NCBI GenBank assembly: GCA_965242495.1
Contig: OZ251446.1
Span: forward strand, 1,922,001 to 1,986,000
DNA length: 64,000 nt
Direction of reading: 5' to 3'
Source: CBDESN01 sp965242495
GTDB taxonomy: Bacteria > Pseudomonadota > Alphaproteobacteria > MPNO01
Position 1 is the stretch's first letter; every line of letters starts with the position of its first letter. The notes under the pieces are model-generated. The model was not told the DNA's origin, did not search any database, and was given only the letters and a program-made list of their open reading frames with translations. The position numbers and the translations under genes were made by a program. Shown here in pieces: positions 36,543 to 45,584 of the stretch.

Positions 36543-37525
36543 CAGCCGCGCCCGCGCCGCAGCAGGCGGCCGCCCTCCCGCAGCTGCCAGGCGATCAGCC
36601 CCGGAACGCCGTGCAGCAGCTCGCGCGCGCGCCGCACCAAGGCCAGAGCGAGGCTTACCTCGGGTCCCAGCCCGACGACCGACCCCAGCAGCACGAAGCC
36701 GCCCTCCTGGACGCCGAGCCCGCCCGGGATCACGAAGGCGGCGGCGCGGATCGCCTGGATCAGGCTTTCGATCATGAACGCTTCGACCAGTCCGATCGGG
36801 TGGCCGATGAAGTGGAGGCCGAGCCAGACTTCGCCGGTACCGGCGATCCATGACGCCATCCGCCAGGCCATCGACGGCGCGAGTCCGAACTTGCGGGCGT
36901 AGATCGCCGCCAATTCGCGGTCGAGGGCGGCCGCGCCGCCGACCAGTTCCAGCCAGCTGCGGCCGCGCGCGGCCAGCGCCGCCACGCGGCCGAGAATGCG
37001 GAACATGCCGACGTTCTGCAGCGCCAGGAAAACGCCGATCAGCCCGCCCATGACGACCAGGCCGGCGACGACCCCGGCGACCAGCCCTTCGCTCCCCGCC
37101 CCGCCCAGCCGGACCAGCGCCAGAATGCCCAGGATCGAGAACGCCACCTGCGCCAACGCGCCCAGCGTGAGGTCGCCGGTCACGGAGGCGCCGGCGACCG
37201 GCCCCGGCATACCGTCGAGCATCGCCAGGCGGGCCCGCACCAGATCGCCGCTCACCGGCGCGCCGGGGAGCAGGTTGTTGGCCGACTCGCCGACCCAGCG
37301 GATCCACAGCACCGACCCGAAGGAGAGCCGATGGCGCGCCGGCATGATCCGTCGCCAGCCCTCGGTGTCGCCGATCATGGGGACGAGGTGGAAGGCGGCG
37401 ACCGCGAGCACCCCCCAACCGGCGGCGGCGGCGGCCCCGAACACGTCGCCGATCCCCTCATAGGCGATCAGCCCGAGAAACAGGGCGCCGCCGACGCCCA
37501 GGAACAGGAAGGTGGCGGCCGTCAT
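36542..37525 (-). CDS. HpnL-like membrane protein (lysylphosphatidylglycerol synthase TM/UPF0104 family)
   Basis: A 327-residue integral membrane protein with about eight hydrophobic segments. WVGESANNLLPGAPVSGDLVRARL and AAAFVIPGGLGVQEGGFVLLG (shortened) are the conserved loops of the LPG_synthase_TM/UPF0104 family, and the position directly before hpnN is that of HpnL. The role in hopanoid or lipid movement is suggested only by family and context. Its stop overlaps the hpnN start and it follows the CDP-alcohol phosphatidyltransferase-like gene by 31 bp. Confidence 0.85.
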   Translation of the reverse strand: MTAATFLFLGVGGALFLGLIAYEGIGDVFGAAAAAGWGVLAVAAFHLVPMIGDTEGWRRIMPARHRLSFGSVLWIRWVGESANNLLPGAPVSGDLVRARLAMLDGMPGPVAGASVTGDLTLGALAQVAFSILGILALVRLGGAGSEGLVAGVVAGLVVMGGLIGVFLALQNVGMFRILGRVAALAARGRSWLELVGGAAALDRELAAIYARKFGLAPSMAWRMASWIAGTGEVWLGLHFIGHPIGLVEAFMIESLIQAIRAAAFVIPGGLGVQEGGFVLLGSVVGLGPEVSLALALVRRARELLHGVPGLIAWQLREGGRLLRRGRG

Positions 37526-37556
37526 GCGCGGCCTCGCCGCCGCCGCCGCGGACGGA

Positions 37557-38219
37557 TCACCCGGCGGATCGCCGGGCGGCGGGCGGCCCGTGCGCCGTCC
37601 GCGCCGTCCGCGCCGTCCGCACGGCGTCGCGAACGACCCATGACAGAAACAGCGGCGCGCCGATTCCGGCGGCGACCAGAAACGGCTCCAGGGCGCCGAT
37701 CCAGGCGATCGGGGCGACGAGATAGAGCGTGTCCTCGATCTCGAACCCGGCGCGCGCCGTCATCGCCACCGCGGCCGGGCCGCGACGGGCTTCGATCCAC
37801 ATGCGGAGGCTGAAGATGGCGATCACCGCGACCCCGGCGGCGACCCCCAGGGCCGCCGCCCAGCCGCCCAGCGCGCCGCCGCGCGCGCCGAACCCGACGC
37901 CCACGAACATCGCGACGTAGGACGTCATCGCCGCGACGTGGTCGACGTAATGGCCGAGCCGGGTGGACTTCCCCGTCGCCCGCGCGTGCTCGCCGTCGAG
38001 ATGATCCATCCACACGGCGAGGACGAACAGCGCGCCCGCCCAGCGGTCGAGGGCCGGCTCGCCCTGGGCGAACAGCCCGGCGGCGCACAGGCCGAGCGCC
38101 ATCCCGGCGAAGGACAGCATGTTCGGGCTCACCGGCGTCCGCGCCAGCGGGCGCGCCGCCATGCGCGCGAGCCGCTGGTCGATGGCGATCTTTCGATCGA
38201 GCGGATGGAACGCGTCCAT
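37557..38219 (-). CDS. CDP-alcohol phosphatidyltransferase-like protein with altered active-site motif
   Basis: A 220-residue membrane protein. The family motif D-x2-D-G-x2-A-R-x8-G-x3-D-x3-D is read as Asp72, Asp75-Gly76, Ala79-Arg80, Gly89 and Asp93, but the fourth, catalytic-base Asp position is Ala97 (GHYVDHVAA). In characterised members that Asp deprotonates the acceptor alcohol. The protein may thus bind CDP-lipids without classical activity, or use another base. The C-terminus includes a 9-bp DNA microrepeat giving RTARTARTA. The start at 38219 was chosen because an upstream extension (to 38357) antisenses the divergent ligase gene. Confidence 0.8.
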   Translation of the reverse strand: MDAFHPLDRKIAIDQRLARMAARPLARTPVSPNMLSFAGMALGLCAAGLFAQGEPALDRWAGALFVLAVWMDHLDGEHARATGKSTRLGHYVDHVAAMTSYVAMFVGVGFGARGGALGGWAAALGVAAGVAVIAIFSLRMWIEARRGPAAVAMTARAGFEIEDTLYLVAPIAWIGALEPFLVAAGIGAPLFLSWVVRDAVRTARTARTAHGPPAARRSAG

Positions 38220-38355
38220 GTCCGAGCGCGGCGTCGCGGAAGGGTCCGTTCGCCCGCACTCTAACCCGCGTTTCGCACCCTGACCATGGTCTGCGGCGCG
38301 CCGCGGTTGCGCCTGCGGCGACCCGCGCCTACCTTCCGCCGCCGGGGGAGTCCGC

Positions 38356-40986
38356 ATGGCCCGAACGCTTCAGTCGGTGGTCCACGGCCTGGAACGGCAT
38401 GGCGGCCGGCCCGCCATCGTCGCCCGCATCGGGGACGGCGCCGAAAGCTGGAGCTACCGACGGCTGCACGACGAGACGCGGCGCCGGGCCGGCTGGCTGG
38501 CCGCCCGCGGCCTCGGGCGCGGGAGTCCGACGGCGGTGCTGGCGACCAACGGCGTCCCCCTCGTCGTCCTGCGACTCGCCCTGATCGCGGCGGGGGTCAC
38601 GGCCGTTCCGCTCGACGACCAGGGAAGCCCGGACGAGCTCGAGCGCGAACTGGCCGACAGCGGGGCGCGGGTCCTGTTCGCGACCCGCGATCTGTTGCCG
38701 CGCGTTCCGGCCGTCGCGCAGCGGCGGCTCGACGGCGTCTACCTGCTCGAGGACCAGGGGCTTCCCGAGGCGCCGGGCTGGGGCCGGGCCGACGCCCCGG
38801 CCGCACTCTCCCCTTGCCGGCCCGAAGACGCGGCGGCGCTGATCTACACCTCGGGCACGACCGGAGCGGCCAAGGGCGCGCCGCTGACCCACGGCAACGT
38901 CATGGCGACCGTCGACGCCCTGGCCGAAGGCGGCTTCATCGGCCCCGGCGACCGCGTGCTCCTCCCGCTGCCCCTGCATCACGCCTACCCCTTCCTGGTC
39001 GGTCTGATGCTGCCGCTGGTCTGCGGCTCCGCCGTCATCCTGCCGCGCAGCGTCACCGGCCCCGACATCGCCGACGCGCTCCGCAGCGAGCGGGCGACGG
39101 CGATGATCGGCGTGCCTCGCATCTACGAGGCCATGGCCGACGGAATCGAAGCGCGGCTGGCGGGCGGCGGCGTCATGGGCCGGCTGGTCTTCCGCCCGCT
39201 GCTCCGCGCCTGCATCGCGGTCCGGCGCCGGTTCGGCCTGCGCGCGGGGAAGGTGTTGATGGCGCCGGTGCGCCGGCGGTTCGCTCCCCGGCTGCGGATG
39301 CTGGGCTCGGGCGGGGCGCGGCTGGATCCACGCGCGGCCTGGGTGCTGGAAGGGCTCGGCTTCGAGGTGCTGTCGGGCTACGGCCTGGTCGAGACGTCGT
39401 CGGTGACCGCGTTCAACCGGCGCGGACGCGGGCGCATCGGGACCGAGGGCCTGCCGGCGCCGGGCGCCGAACTCCGCATCCGGTCGCCGGGAACGGACGG
39501 GGTCGGCGAGATCGAAATCCGCGGGCCGCACGTCTTCGCCGGTTATCTCGGCGACCCGCAGGCGACCGCCGAGGCGTTCACCGCCGACGGCTGGTTCCGG
39601 TCGGGCGATCTGGGCCGGCTCGACCGCGCCGGCTCCCTGATCGTCACCGGACGGCGCAAGGAGGTGCTGGTCCTCTCGGGCGGCAAGAACGTCGGCCCCG
39701 AAGAGGTGGAGACGGCGCTGTGCGCCAGCCCCTATATCGACGAGGCCGCGGTGCTGGAGCGGAACGGCGCGCTGCACGCCTTGATCGTCCCCGACGAGGC
39801 GGCGCTGCGGGCGACCGGGACCGTCCGGCTCGACGACGTCATGCGGGTGGCGGCGGCGGAGAGCTGCATCGACCTCGCGCCCTACAAGCGGGTGACCGGG
39901 TTCCGCCTGTGGCGCGAACCGCTGCCGCGGACGCGATTGGGCAAGCTGCGGCGCTTCTCGCTGCCGGCCCTCTACGAGGCGGCCGGGCGCGCAGGCCCGG
40001 TCCGCGGCGGGGCCGCGCCCGAGGCCGACCGGGCGCTGCTCGCCGACCCCATGGCCCGCGCGGTCGTCGGGCTGCTCGAACGCCGTTTCGCCGACGCCGG
40101 GGTCGATCTCGACACCAGCCCGCAGCTCGACCTCGGCGTCGATTCGCTGGCCTGGCTGGAAATCGTCCAGCAGATCGAAGCCGAGACCGGCGTCGCGCTG
40201 CCGGGCGATTCGCTGGGCGAGGTGGTCACGCTCCGCGATCTCGTCGGTTTGGTCCGGGACGCGGCGCGCGCTCCGTCCGCCGCGATCGCCGCGGCCGCCC
40301 CGCCTGCGACGGCGCTGCGCGAGCCGCACGGCGCGACGCGGGCGGCGGGCTATGCGATCCATCTGGTGGTCCGCCTGCTATGCCGCGGGCTGTTCCGCAT
40401 GCGGTCCGAAGGCGCTCCGCCGTCCGGGCGAGACCCGGTGCTGTTCGTCGTCAATCACGCCAGCGATCTCGACGCCTTCATGGTCGCCGCGGCGATGCCC
40501 TGGCGCGTAGTGCGCCGCACCTGGTGGAGTGCGGAGACGACCCGCGTATCCTCGACCCCGCTCCACCGCTGGTTCACCCGCGCCGCGCGCATCTTCCCGA
40601 TCGACGACGCCAAACCGGCGGAGAGTCTGGCCCTGGGCGACCGGGCGCTGGCCAGCGGCGCCAACCTGGTGTGGTTTCCGGAGGCATGGCGGACGCCGGA
40701 CGGCCGGCTGCAACCGTTCACGCGCGGCGTGGGCGTGCTCGCCGGCGACCGCGCGACGCCGATCTGCCCGGTCTGGGTGGCCGGCACGTTCGAGGCCCTG
40801 CCCCGGCATCGGCGCTGGCCCCGGCTGCGCCCGGTGCGGGTGATCTTCGGCCCGCCGGTCGCGGCGCGCGACGTGGCGGCGCCCCGCGGGACGGACGACC
40901 GCGCCGCGGCGACGGCGGCGGCGATTCGCGCCCACGTCGCCGCGCTCGACCCGGCGCGCGACCCGCCGTCCGAATCCGGGCCGTGA
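38356..40986 (+). CDS. Three-domain fusion: AMP-dependent acyl ligase, acyl carrier protein, PlsC-type acyltransferase
   Basis: An 876-residue protein. Residues ~5-545 form an AMP-forming ligase (IYTSGTTGAAKGAPLTH, SGYGLVETSS, GWFRSGDLG, TGRRKEVLVLSGGKN, RTRLGKLRR). Residues ~565-640 form a carrier domain with phosphopantetheine Ser597 (LGVDSLAWLEI). Residues ~675-860 form a 1-acylglycerol-3-phosphate acyltransferase-like domain with His701-x4-Asp706 (NHASDLD) and FPEAWRTPDG. Such a chain could activate an acyl group, hold it on its own carrier and transfer it to a lipid acceptor, like a self-contained Aas/acyl-ACP synthetase. It is divergent from the CDP-alcohol and hpn genes and overlaps a glycosyltransferase gene. 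Confidence 0.9.
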   Translation: MARTLQSVVHGLERHGGRPAIVARIGDGAESWSYRRLHDETRRRAGWLAARGLGRGSPTAVLATNGVPLVVLRLALIAAGVTAVPLDDQGSPDELERELADSGARVLFATRDLLPRVPAVAQRRLDGVYLLEDQGLPEAPGWGRADAPAALSPCRPEDAAALIYTSGTTGAAKGAPLTHGNVMATVDALAEGGFIGPGDRVLLPLPLHHAYPFLVGLMLPLVCGSAVILPRSVTGPDIADALRSERATAMIGVPRIYEAMADGIEARLAGGGVMGRLVFRPLLRACIAVRRRFGLRAGKVLMAPVRRRFAPRLRMLGSGGARLDPRAAWVLEGLGFEVLSGYGLVETSSVTAFNRRGRGRIGTEGLPAPGAELRIRSPGTDGVGEIEIRGPHVFAGYLGDPQATAEAFTADGWFRSGDLGRLDRAGSLIVTGRRKEVLVLSGGKNVGPEEVETALCASPYIDEAAVLERNGALHALIVPDEAALRATGTVRLDDVMRVAAAESCIDLAPYKRVTGFRLWREPLPRTRLGKLRRFSLPALYEAAGRAGPVRGGAAPEADRALLADPMARAVVGLLERRFADAGVDLDTSPQLDLGVDSLAWLEIVQQIEAETGVALPGDSLGEVVTLRDLVGLVRDAARAPSAAIAAAAPPATALREPHGATRAAGYAIHLVVRLLCRGLFRMRSEGAPPSGRDPVLFVVNHASDLDAFMVAAAMPWRVVRRTWWSAETTRVSSTPLHRWFTRAARIFPIDDAKPAESLALGDRALASGANLVWFPEAWRTPDGRLQPFTRGVGVLAGDRATPICPVWVAGTFEALPRHRRWPRLRPVRVIFGPPVAARDVAAPRGTDDRAAATAAAIRAHVAALDPARDPPSESGP

Positions 40987-42107
40987 ACCGTCGCCTCGCG
41001 TTCGTGGCGACCGAGGGCTGGTGGCTGCTGTCGTGCTGGGCGGGGCTGGTCGCCGCGGCGCAGGCGGCGGGGTTCGAGGTGACCGTCGTGACCCGCGCCG
41101 GCGACCGCGAAGACGACATCCGGGCGCTCGGCGTCGATCTCGTCGACATGGATTTCGGCCGGGGAAGCCTGTCGCCGTCGACCGGCCTGCGCGGGTTGCG
41201 CCGGCTGCGCGCGGCCTATCGCGGCCTCCGCCCGCGCCTGGCGCATCACGTCGCCTGGCAACCGGCGGTGCTCGGCTCGACGGCGGCTGCATTCGCGGAC
41301 GGGCCTGCGGTCGTCAACACGATCGCCGGCATGGGGTCCGCGTTCACCGCCCGAGGCGCCCGCGCCCGCTTCTTCAGATGCGCGTCGCGCCCGGCGCTGC
41401 GCTGGACGCTGCGCCGGGCGCATACGATCGTCATGAATCCCGACGACGCGGCCCTCGTGGAATCGCTGGGCGCCCGGCCGGGCCGCGTCGCCGTCGTCCG
41501 CGGGGCGGGGGTGGATCTGCGGCGGTTCGCGCCGCGGCCGGAGCCGGCGGGCCCCGTGCGCGTAGCCATGGTGTCGCGCCTGTTGTGGGCCAAGGGGGTG
41601 GGCGAGTTCGTCCGGGCGGCGGCCGCGATCCGGGAGCGGCGAAAGGACATCCTGTTCACGTTGGTCGGCGCGCCGGACCCGGGCAACCCGGACGCGGTCC
41701 CGGCCGAGCGATGCCGCGCCTGGGCGGCCGCGGGCGTCGTCGAGTGGTGGGGACACCGCGACGACGTCGCGGAGGTCTGGGCGCGCTCGCATATCGCGGC
41801 GCTGCCGTCGTGGTATCGGGAGGGGCTGCCGGCGGCGCTGCTGGAGGCCGCGGCCTGCGGCCGGCCGATCGTCACGACCGACATGCCGGGATGTCGCGAG
41901 GCGGTGCGCCATGGCGAGAACGGAATGCTGGTGCCGATCCGCGATGCGGCCGCGCTCGCCGAGGCGATCGTGACGCTCGCCGACGATCCGTCCGGCCGCA
42001 GGGCGCTCGGCGCGGCGGGACGGCGGCGCGCCGAGGCCGAGTTCGCGGACGCGCGTATCCAGGCGGAGACGCTCCGCGTCTACGAGCGGGCGCTGGCGGC
42101 GCGGTGA
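40983..42107 (+). CDS. GT4-type glycosyltransferase
   Basis: A 374-residue GT-B glycosyltransferase. The N-terminal half has AAQAAGFEVTVVTRAGDRE and TIAGMGSAFTARG, and the C-terminal donor domain has MVSRLLWAKGVGEFVRAA and the E-x7-E motif in REGLPAALLEAAACGRPIV. MGS(A)FT in the first half is typical of undecaprenyl-linked repeat-unit glycosyltransferases. It uses an NDP-sugar at the cytoplasmic membrane; the acceptor is unknown. GTG start at 40983 overlaps the preceding stop. It precedes, convergently, the polysaccharide exporter genes. Confidence 0.9.
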   Translation: MNRRLAFVATEGWWLLSCWAGLVAAAQAAGFEVTVVTRAGDREDDIRALGVDLVDMDFGRGSLSPSTGLRGLRRLRAAYRGLRPRLAHHVAWQPAVLGSTAAAFADGPAVVNTIAGMGSAFTARGARARFFRCASRPALRWTLRRAHTIVMNPDDAALVESLGARPGRVAVVRGAGVDLRRFAPRPEPAGPVRVAMVSRLLWAKGVGEFVRAAAAIRERRKDILFTLVGAPDPGNPDAVPAERCRAWAAAGVVEWWGHRDDVAEVWARSHIAALPSWYREGLPAALLEAAACGRPIVTTDMPGCREAVRHGENGMLVPIRDAAALAEAIVTLADDPSGRRALGAAGRRRAEAEFADARIQAETLRVYERALAAR

Positions 42108-42114
42108 GCGGCGC

Positions 42115-42873
42115 TCAACCGCCTTTCCGCGCGTATCCCTGCAACACTTCGGCGATCGGCCCGACCGCCTTGACCCGTCCGGCGTCGAGCAGCACGCCGG
42201 TGACGCAGACGCGCTTCAGCAATGCGGGGTTGTGCGAGGCGAGCACCAGGATGCCGGCGCGGTCCACGAACTCCTCCAGCCGGCGCTCGGCCTTGGCGAT
42301 GAAGGCGGCGTCGCCGACGCCGATCCATTCGTCCATCAGCAGGATCTCGGGTTCTATGCAGGTGCACACCGCGAAGGCGAGCCGCAACTTCATGCCGGAG
42401 GAATAGGTGCGCACCGGCATCGCCAGATAGTCGCCGAGCTCGGTGAACGCCCCGATTTCGCCGGCGCGCTCCCGGATCTCCGCCGAAGAGAGGCCGAGCA
42501 GCATCCCGCGCACCACGATGTTCTCGTATCCGGTCGCCTCGGGGTCGATGCCGAGCGATATGTCGAACAGCGACGCAACGCGCCCCCGGCGCCGCACCTG
42601 TCCCCGCGTCGGCTGGTAGACGCCGGCGAGCACCCGCAGCAGCGTCGTCTTGCCCGCGCCGTTGGCGCCGACCAGCCCCACCCGGTCGCCATGCTCCAAC
42701 GCCAGGCTGACCCCTTCGAGCGCGCGCACCGACAGGCGGCGGCCGGAGTCGCGCCCGATCCGCCCGCCCGTAGCCCGGCGCAACAGATCGGTCTTCAGCG
42801 AGCGGACGTCGGCGCCGTATACGGGGAAATCCACCGTCACCGCATCGAGCCGGAGGCTGGCGCCGACGCTCAT
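42115..42873 (-). CDS. Polysaccharide/O-antigen ABC exporter ATP-binding protein (Wzt/KpsT-like)
   Basis: A 252-residue ABC ATPase. Walker A is GANGAGKTT, the signature is YSSGMKLRLAFA, Walker B ILLMDEW, followed by the H-loop ASHN. The N-terminal VYGADVRSLK and the long spacer before Walker A are typical of the polysaccharide-export (Wzt/TagH) class. It lacks the C-terminal carbohydrate-binding domain of long Wzt proteins. ATG at 42873 overlaps the permease stop (ATGA). It energises export of a lipid-linked glycan across the inner membrane together with the permease. Confidence 0.93.
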   Translation of the reverse strand: MSVGASLRLDAVTVDFPVYGADVRSLKTDLLRRATGGRIGRDSGRRLSVRALEGVSLALEHGDRVGLVGANGAGKTTLLRVLAGVYQPTRGQVRRRGRVASLFDISLGIDPEATGYENIVVRGMLLGLSSAEIRERAGEIGAFTELGDYLAMPVRTYSSGMKLRLAFAVCTCIEPEILLMDEWIGVGDAAFIAKAERRLEEFVDRAGILVLASHNPALLKRVCVTGVLLDAGRVKAVGPIAEVLQGYARKGG

Positions 42874-43709
42874 ATCCAATAGGCGATGCGCGGACGGTAG
42901 CGGCGATACATGACGAGCGCCCCCGACCAGCCGACGAACGCGACGCCGAGGACCACGAGCCAGGAGACGATCCCCGGCGCCTGGCCCAGCAACGGCGCCC
43001 GCACCACCTCCACCATATGATAGAACGGGTTGAACTCCAGGATCAGCGCGCGCTGGGGCAGCAGGTCGGGTTTCCAGATGATCGGCGTGAGGAAGAAGGC
43101 GATGCGGAGGACGCTGGCGACGATCGGCGGCACGTCGCGAAACCGGGCCGACAGCATGCCGAGCAACAGCCCGACCCACATGCCGTTGACGCATAGCAGC
43201 GCCAGACCCGGCAGCGCCAGAAGCCCGACCCAGCCCGGCTGCACCGAGAACAGGAGAGCCGCCGCCACATAGATCACGGCGTTGTGGGCGAGGATCAGAA
43301 GGTTGCGCCACACCACGCGATAGACGTGGACGGAGAGCGGCAGCCCGACCTGCTTGACGATGCGCTCGGCGCCGATGAACGCGGCGCCCCCATCGTCGAT
43401 CAGCCCGGAGATCAACCCCCAGACGATGAAGCCGACCGCGACGAAGGGGAGATACTCCGCAATCTCGATCTTGAACAGGCTGCCGTACAGCACCCCCAGC
43501 GCGCCGACCAGCACGCCCATGCTGATGGTGAGCCAGAACGGCCCGAGCTTCGAGCGGCGGTAGCGTTGGCGGATGTCCTGCCAACCCAAGGTGCGCCAGA
43601 GATCGACGGCGCGCGCGCCTTCCGCGATATCCAGCAGCGCGAGCGCGGTCCTGGACGGCGGCCGCAACGGCCGGGAGCGCCCGGGAGCTGTCGAGGAGTC
43701 ACGGTTCAT
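42870..43709 (-). CDS. ABC-2 type polysaccharide exporter permease (Wzm/KpsM-like)
   Basis: A 279-residue permease with six hydrophobic segments. LGWQDIRQRYRRSKLGPFWL is the conserved amphipathic N-terminal element of ABC-2 polysaccharide exporters, and FFLTPIIWKPDLLP and FNPFYHMVEVVRAPLLG are the other family hallmarks. It partners the overlapping ATPase gene. A 132-bp gap separates it from the upstream oxidase gene. Confidence 0.93.
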   Translation of the reverse strand: MNRDSSTAPGRSRPLRPPSRTALALLDIAEGARAVDLWRTLGWQDIRQRYRRSKLGPFWLTISMGVLVGALGVLYGSLFKIEIAEYLPFVAVGFIVWGLISGLIDDGGAAFIGAERIVKQVGLPLSVHVYRVVWRNLLILAHNAVIYVAAALLFSVQPGWVGLLALPGLALLCVNGMWVGLLLGMLSARFRDVPPIVASVLRIAFFLTPIIWKPDLLPQRALILEFNPFYHMVEVVRAPLLGQAPGIVSWLVVLGVAFVGWSGALVMYRRYRPRIAYWI

Positions 43710-43841
43710 CTTGTCGGGGCGGCGATGGAGGCATGGAGCGCGGACCGGAGCCGCTGGCCCGACTATGCCTGCGAAGACGCGCGCGACGCAAGCCGCCTCC
43801 GCCGCCCGGGCGGCCGACCCCGCCCCGGCGTCCGGCTCCGT

Positions 43842-45176
43842 TCACAGCCCGAGCCGGCGCGAAAGGGCGGAGGCGAAACGGGGCGCAGTCCCGGCCGCTT
43901 CGGCGCGGACGGACTCGAAGGCGGCGAGTCCCGGATAGCCCTGGCGCACCCGTTCCGGCGCGCTCGAAGCGTCCTTGGCGAGATAGACGCGACCGCCATG
44001 GCGATGGGTGATCCCGTCGAGCGCGCCGATCAGGGCCGGCGCGCCGCGGCGCATGGGCAGGTCGAGGGCGAGCGTATAGCCCTCCATGGGAAACGACATC
44101 GGCCCGCCGGCGGCGGGGCCCAGCAGCTTGAGCACGCCGAGGAACGAGCCCGGCCCGTCCCGGCCGGCGCGGTCCAGCAGCGCGGCGACGCCGGACGGAC
44201 TCTCCGCCTTGGGCAGCACGCATTGATACTGGACGAAACCCTTGCGTCCGTAGAGGCGGTTCCATGCCCCGATCCCGTCGAGGGGAAAGAAGAACCGATC
44301 GAAATGGACCGGACGCGCCCCGCCGCGCGCCCGTCCGATCCGGTGATACGCCGCGTTGAAGAGTCCGATCGAGGCCCGGTTGAGCAGCGCCGACGGCGCA
44401 TCGGCCGGCAGCGTCAGACGGCTACGGGACGCCGGGCGCAAAGGCGCGCGCGCAAACCGCGCCGGCAGTTCGCCGCGCTGCATGAACCGCCCGCGCGTCG
44501 CCAGCGACCGGCCGAGCGCCGCGCCCCGCGCCAGGCAGTCGATCCAGGCGACGCTGTAGGGCCAAGCGCGGGATTCCTCGAACCAGGCCATCGTTTCGTC
44601 GAGGTCGCGGAGGGCCGCGGTTTCGGTCAGAAGATACGCCGTCTCGATCGGCCGGAGCCGGAAGCTCGCGGACAGGATCACGCCGGTCAGCCCCATGCCG
44701 CCCAGGGTGGCGTGGAACAGCGCCGCCTGCGCCGTGCGGCTGCAACGCCGCGCCTCGCCGTCGGCGGCGGCGAGCGTCAGCGAGTCCACGTGCGCGCCGA
44801 AGGCGCCGTCGCGATGATGGTTCTTGCCATGCGCGTCGGCGGCGACCATGCCGCCGACGGTGACGAACTTGGTGCCGGGCACCACCGCGGGGAACCAGCC
44901 GCGCGGCAGGAATGTCTCCAATACGTCCGCGAGCAGCACGCCGGCCTCGCTGGTCAACAGGCCCGTTTCGGGGTCGAACGCCTGCAACCGGTCCATCGCC
45001 AGCATGGACAAGGTGAGGTCGGGGTTCAGCGCGGCGTCGCCATAGGATCGCCCGTTGCCGCGCGCGATCAGCGTTTCGCCGCGACGCAACAGATCGGGCA
45101 GGTCGCCGCCGCGGCGCAGCGTCTCCACCTGGCAGTCGAGCACCGGATACCGCCCCCAGCCGGAGAGCGCCGTCAT
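43842..45176 (-). CDS. DprE1-like FAD-dependent decaprenylphosphoryl-ribose oxidase family protein
   Basis: A 444-residue FAD-binding oxidoreductase. GETLIARGNGRSYGDAAL and PGTKFVTVGGMVAADAHGKNHH (shortened) form the FAD_binding_4 domain. YGRKGFVQYQCVLP and GGRVYLAKDA lie in the C-terminal substrate domain, as in DprE1. DprE1 oxidises C2' of decaprenylphosphoryl-ribose as the first step to decaprenylphosphoryl-arabinose. Its neighbours (UbiA with HAD-like N-terminus, GtrA, ABC exporter) fit such a polyprenyl-phosphate sugar pathway. The partner reductase DprE2 (an SDR) is not adjacent. The ATG at 45176 overlaps the GtrA stop. Confidence 0.88.
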   Translation of the reverse strand: MTALSGWGRYPVLDCQVETLRRGGDLPDLLRRGETLIARGNGRSYGDAALNPDLTLSMLAMDRLQAFDPETGLLTSEAGVLLADVLETFLPRGWFPAVVPGTKFVTVGGMVAADAHGKNHHRDGAFGAHVDSLTLAAADGEARRCSRTAQAALFHATLGGMGLTGVILSASFRLRPIETAYLLTETAALRDLDETMAWFEESRAWPYSVAWIDCLARGAALGRSLATRGRFMQRGELPARFARAPLRPASRSRLTLPADAPSALLNRASIGLFNAAYHRIGRARGGARPVHFDRFFFPLDGIGAWNRLYGRKGFVQYQCVLPKAESPSGVAALLDRAGRDGPGSFLGVLKLLGPAAGGPMSFPMEGYTLALDLPMRRGAPALIGALDGITHRHGGRVYLAKDASSAPERVRQGYPGLAAFESVRAEAAGTAPRFASALSRRLGL

Positions 45177-45577
45177 CGCCCGCCCCCGAAGACGAAACGC
45201 CGGTCGAGACGGTATTTGAGCGCGTATCCGACGGCGAGTCCGAGGACGGCGCCGGCGTAGCGCAGCCAATGCGCATCGCCCAGCGCCGCGAACGCGAGCT
45301 CGGTCGCCCAGAACACGCAGGTGGTCAGGACGCCGGTCAGAGCGTAGCGGACGAACTCGGCCGAGCGGCGGCGCAGCGAGGCCGGGCGGGCGCGGAAGAT
45401 CCAGCGCCGGTCGAGGGCGTATTTGGCGAGAAGGCCGGTGGCGGTCCCCGCCGCCATCGCCGCATACAGTTCGTAACGGCCGGCATACAGCGCGAAGGAG
45501 AGGGCTTGCGTGCCGACGTTGACGCAAGTGGCGAGCCCGGCGAAGGCGGCGTAGCGCAGGGCGAGGCCGGCAAGCAT
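45173..45577 (-). CDS. GtrA family protein
   Basis: A 134-residue membrane protein with four hydrophobic helices. LRYAAFAGLATCVNVGTQALS, AKYALDRRWIF and FVRYALTGVLTTCVFW show the two-fold repeated pattern of GtrA/DPMS_TM proteins. The last repeat ends KYRLDRRFVF. GtrA proteins are thought to flip polyprenyl-phosphate-linked sugars across the membrane. Located 7 bp after the UbiA gene and overlapping the DprE1-like gene, it is a good candidate for that step in this pathway. Confidence 0.9.
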   Translation of the reverse strand: MLAGLALRYAAFAGLATCVNVGTQALSFALYAGRYELYAAMAAGTATGLLAKYALDRRWIFRARPASLRRRSAEFVRYALTGVLTTCVFWATELAFAALGDAHWLRYAGAVLGLAVGYALKYRLDRRFVFGGGR

Positions 45578-45584
45578 GCGCCGG

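Noticed and set aside
38286..40982. In-frame N-terminal extension of the GT4 glycosyltransferase (a 1,273-residue frame).
   Set aside because: The extension lies in another frame over the ligase-ACP-acyltransferase gene, is Arg/Gly-rich and has no homology; the GTG at 40983 is where the GT fold begins.
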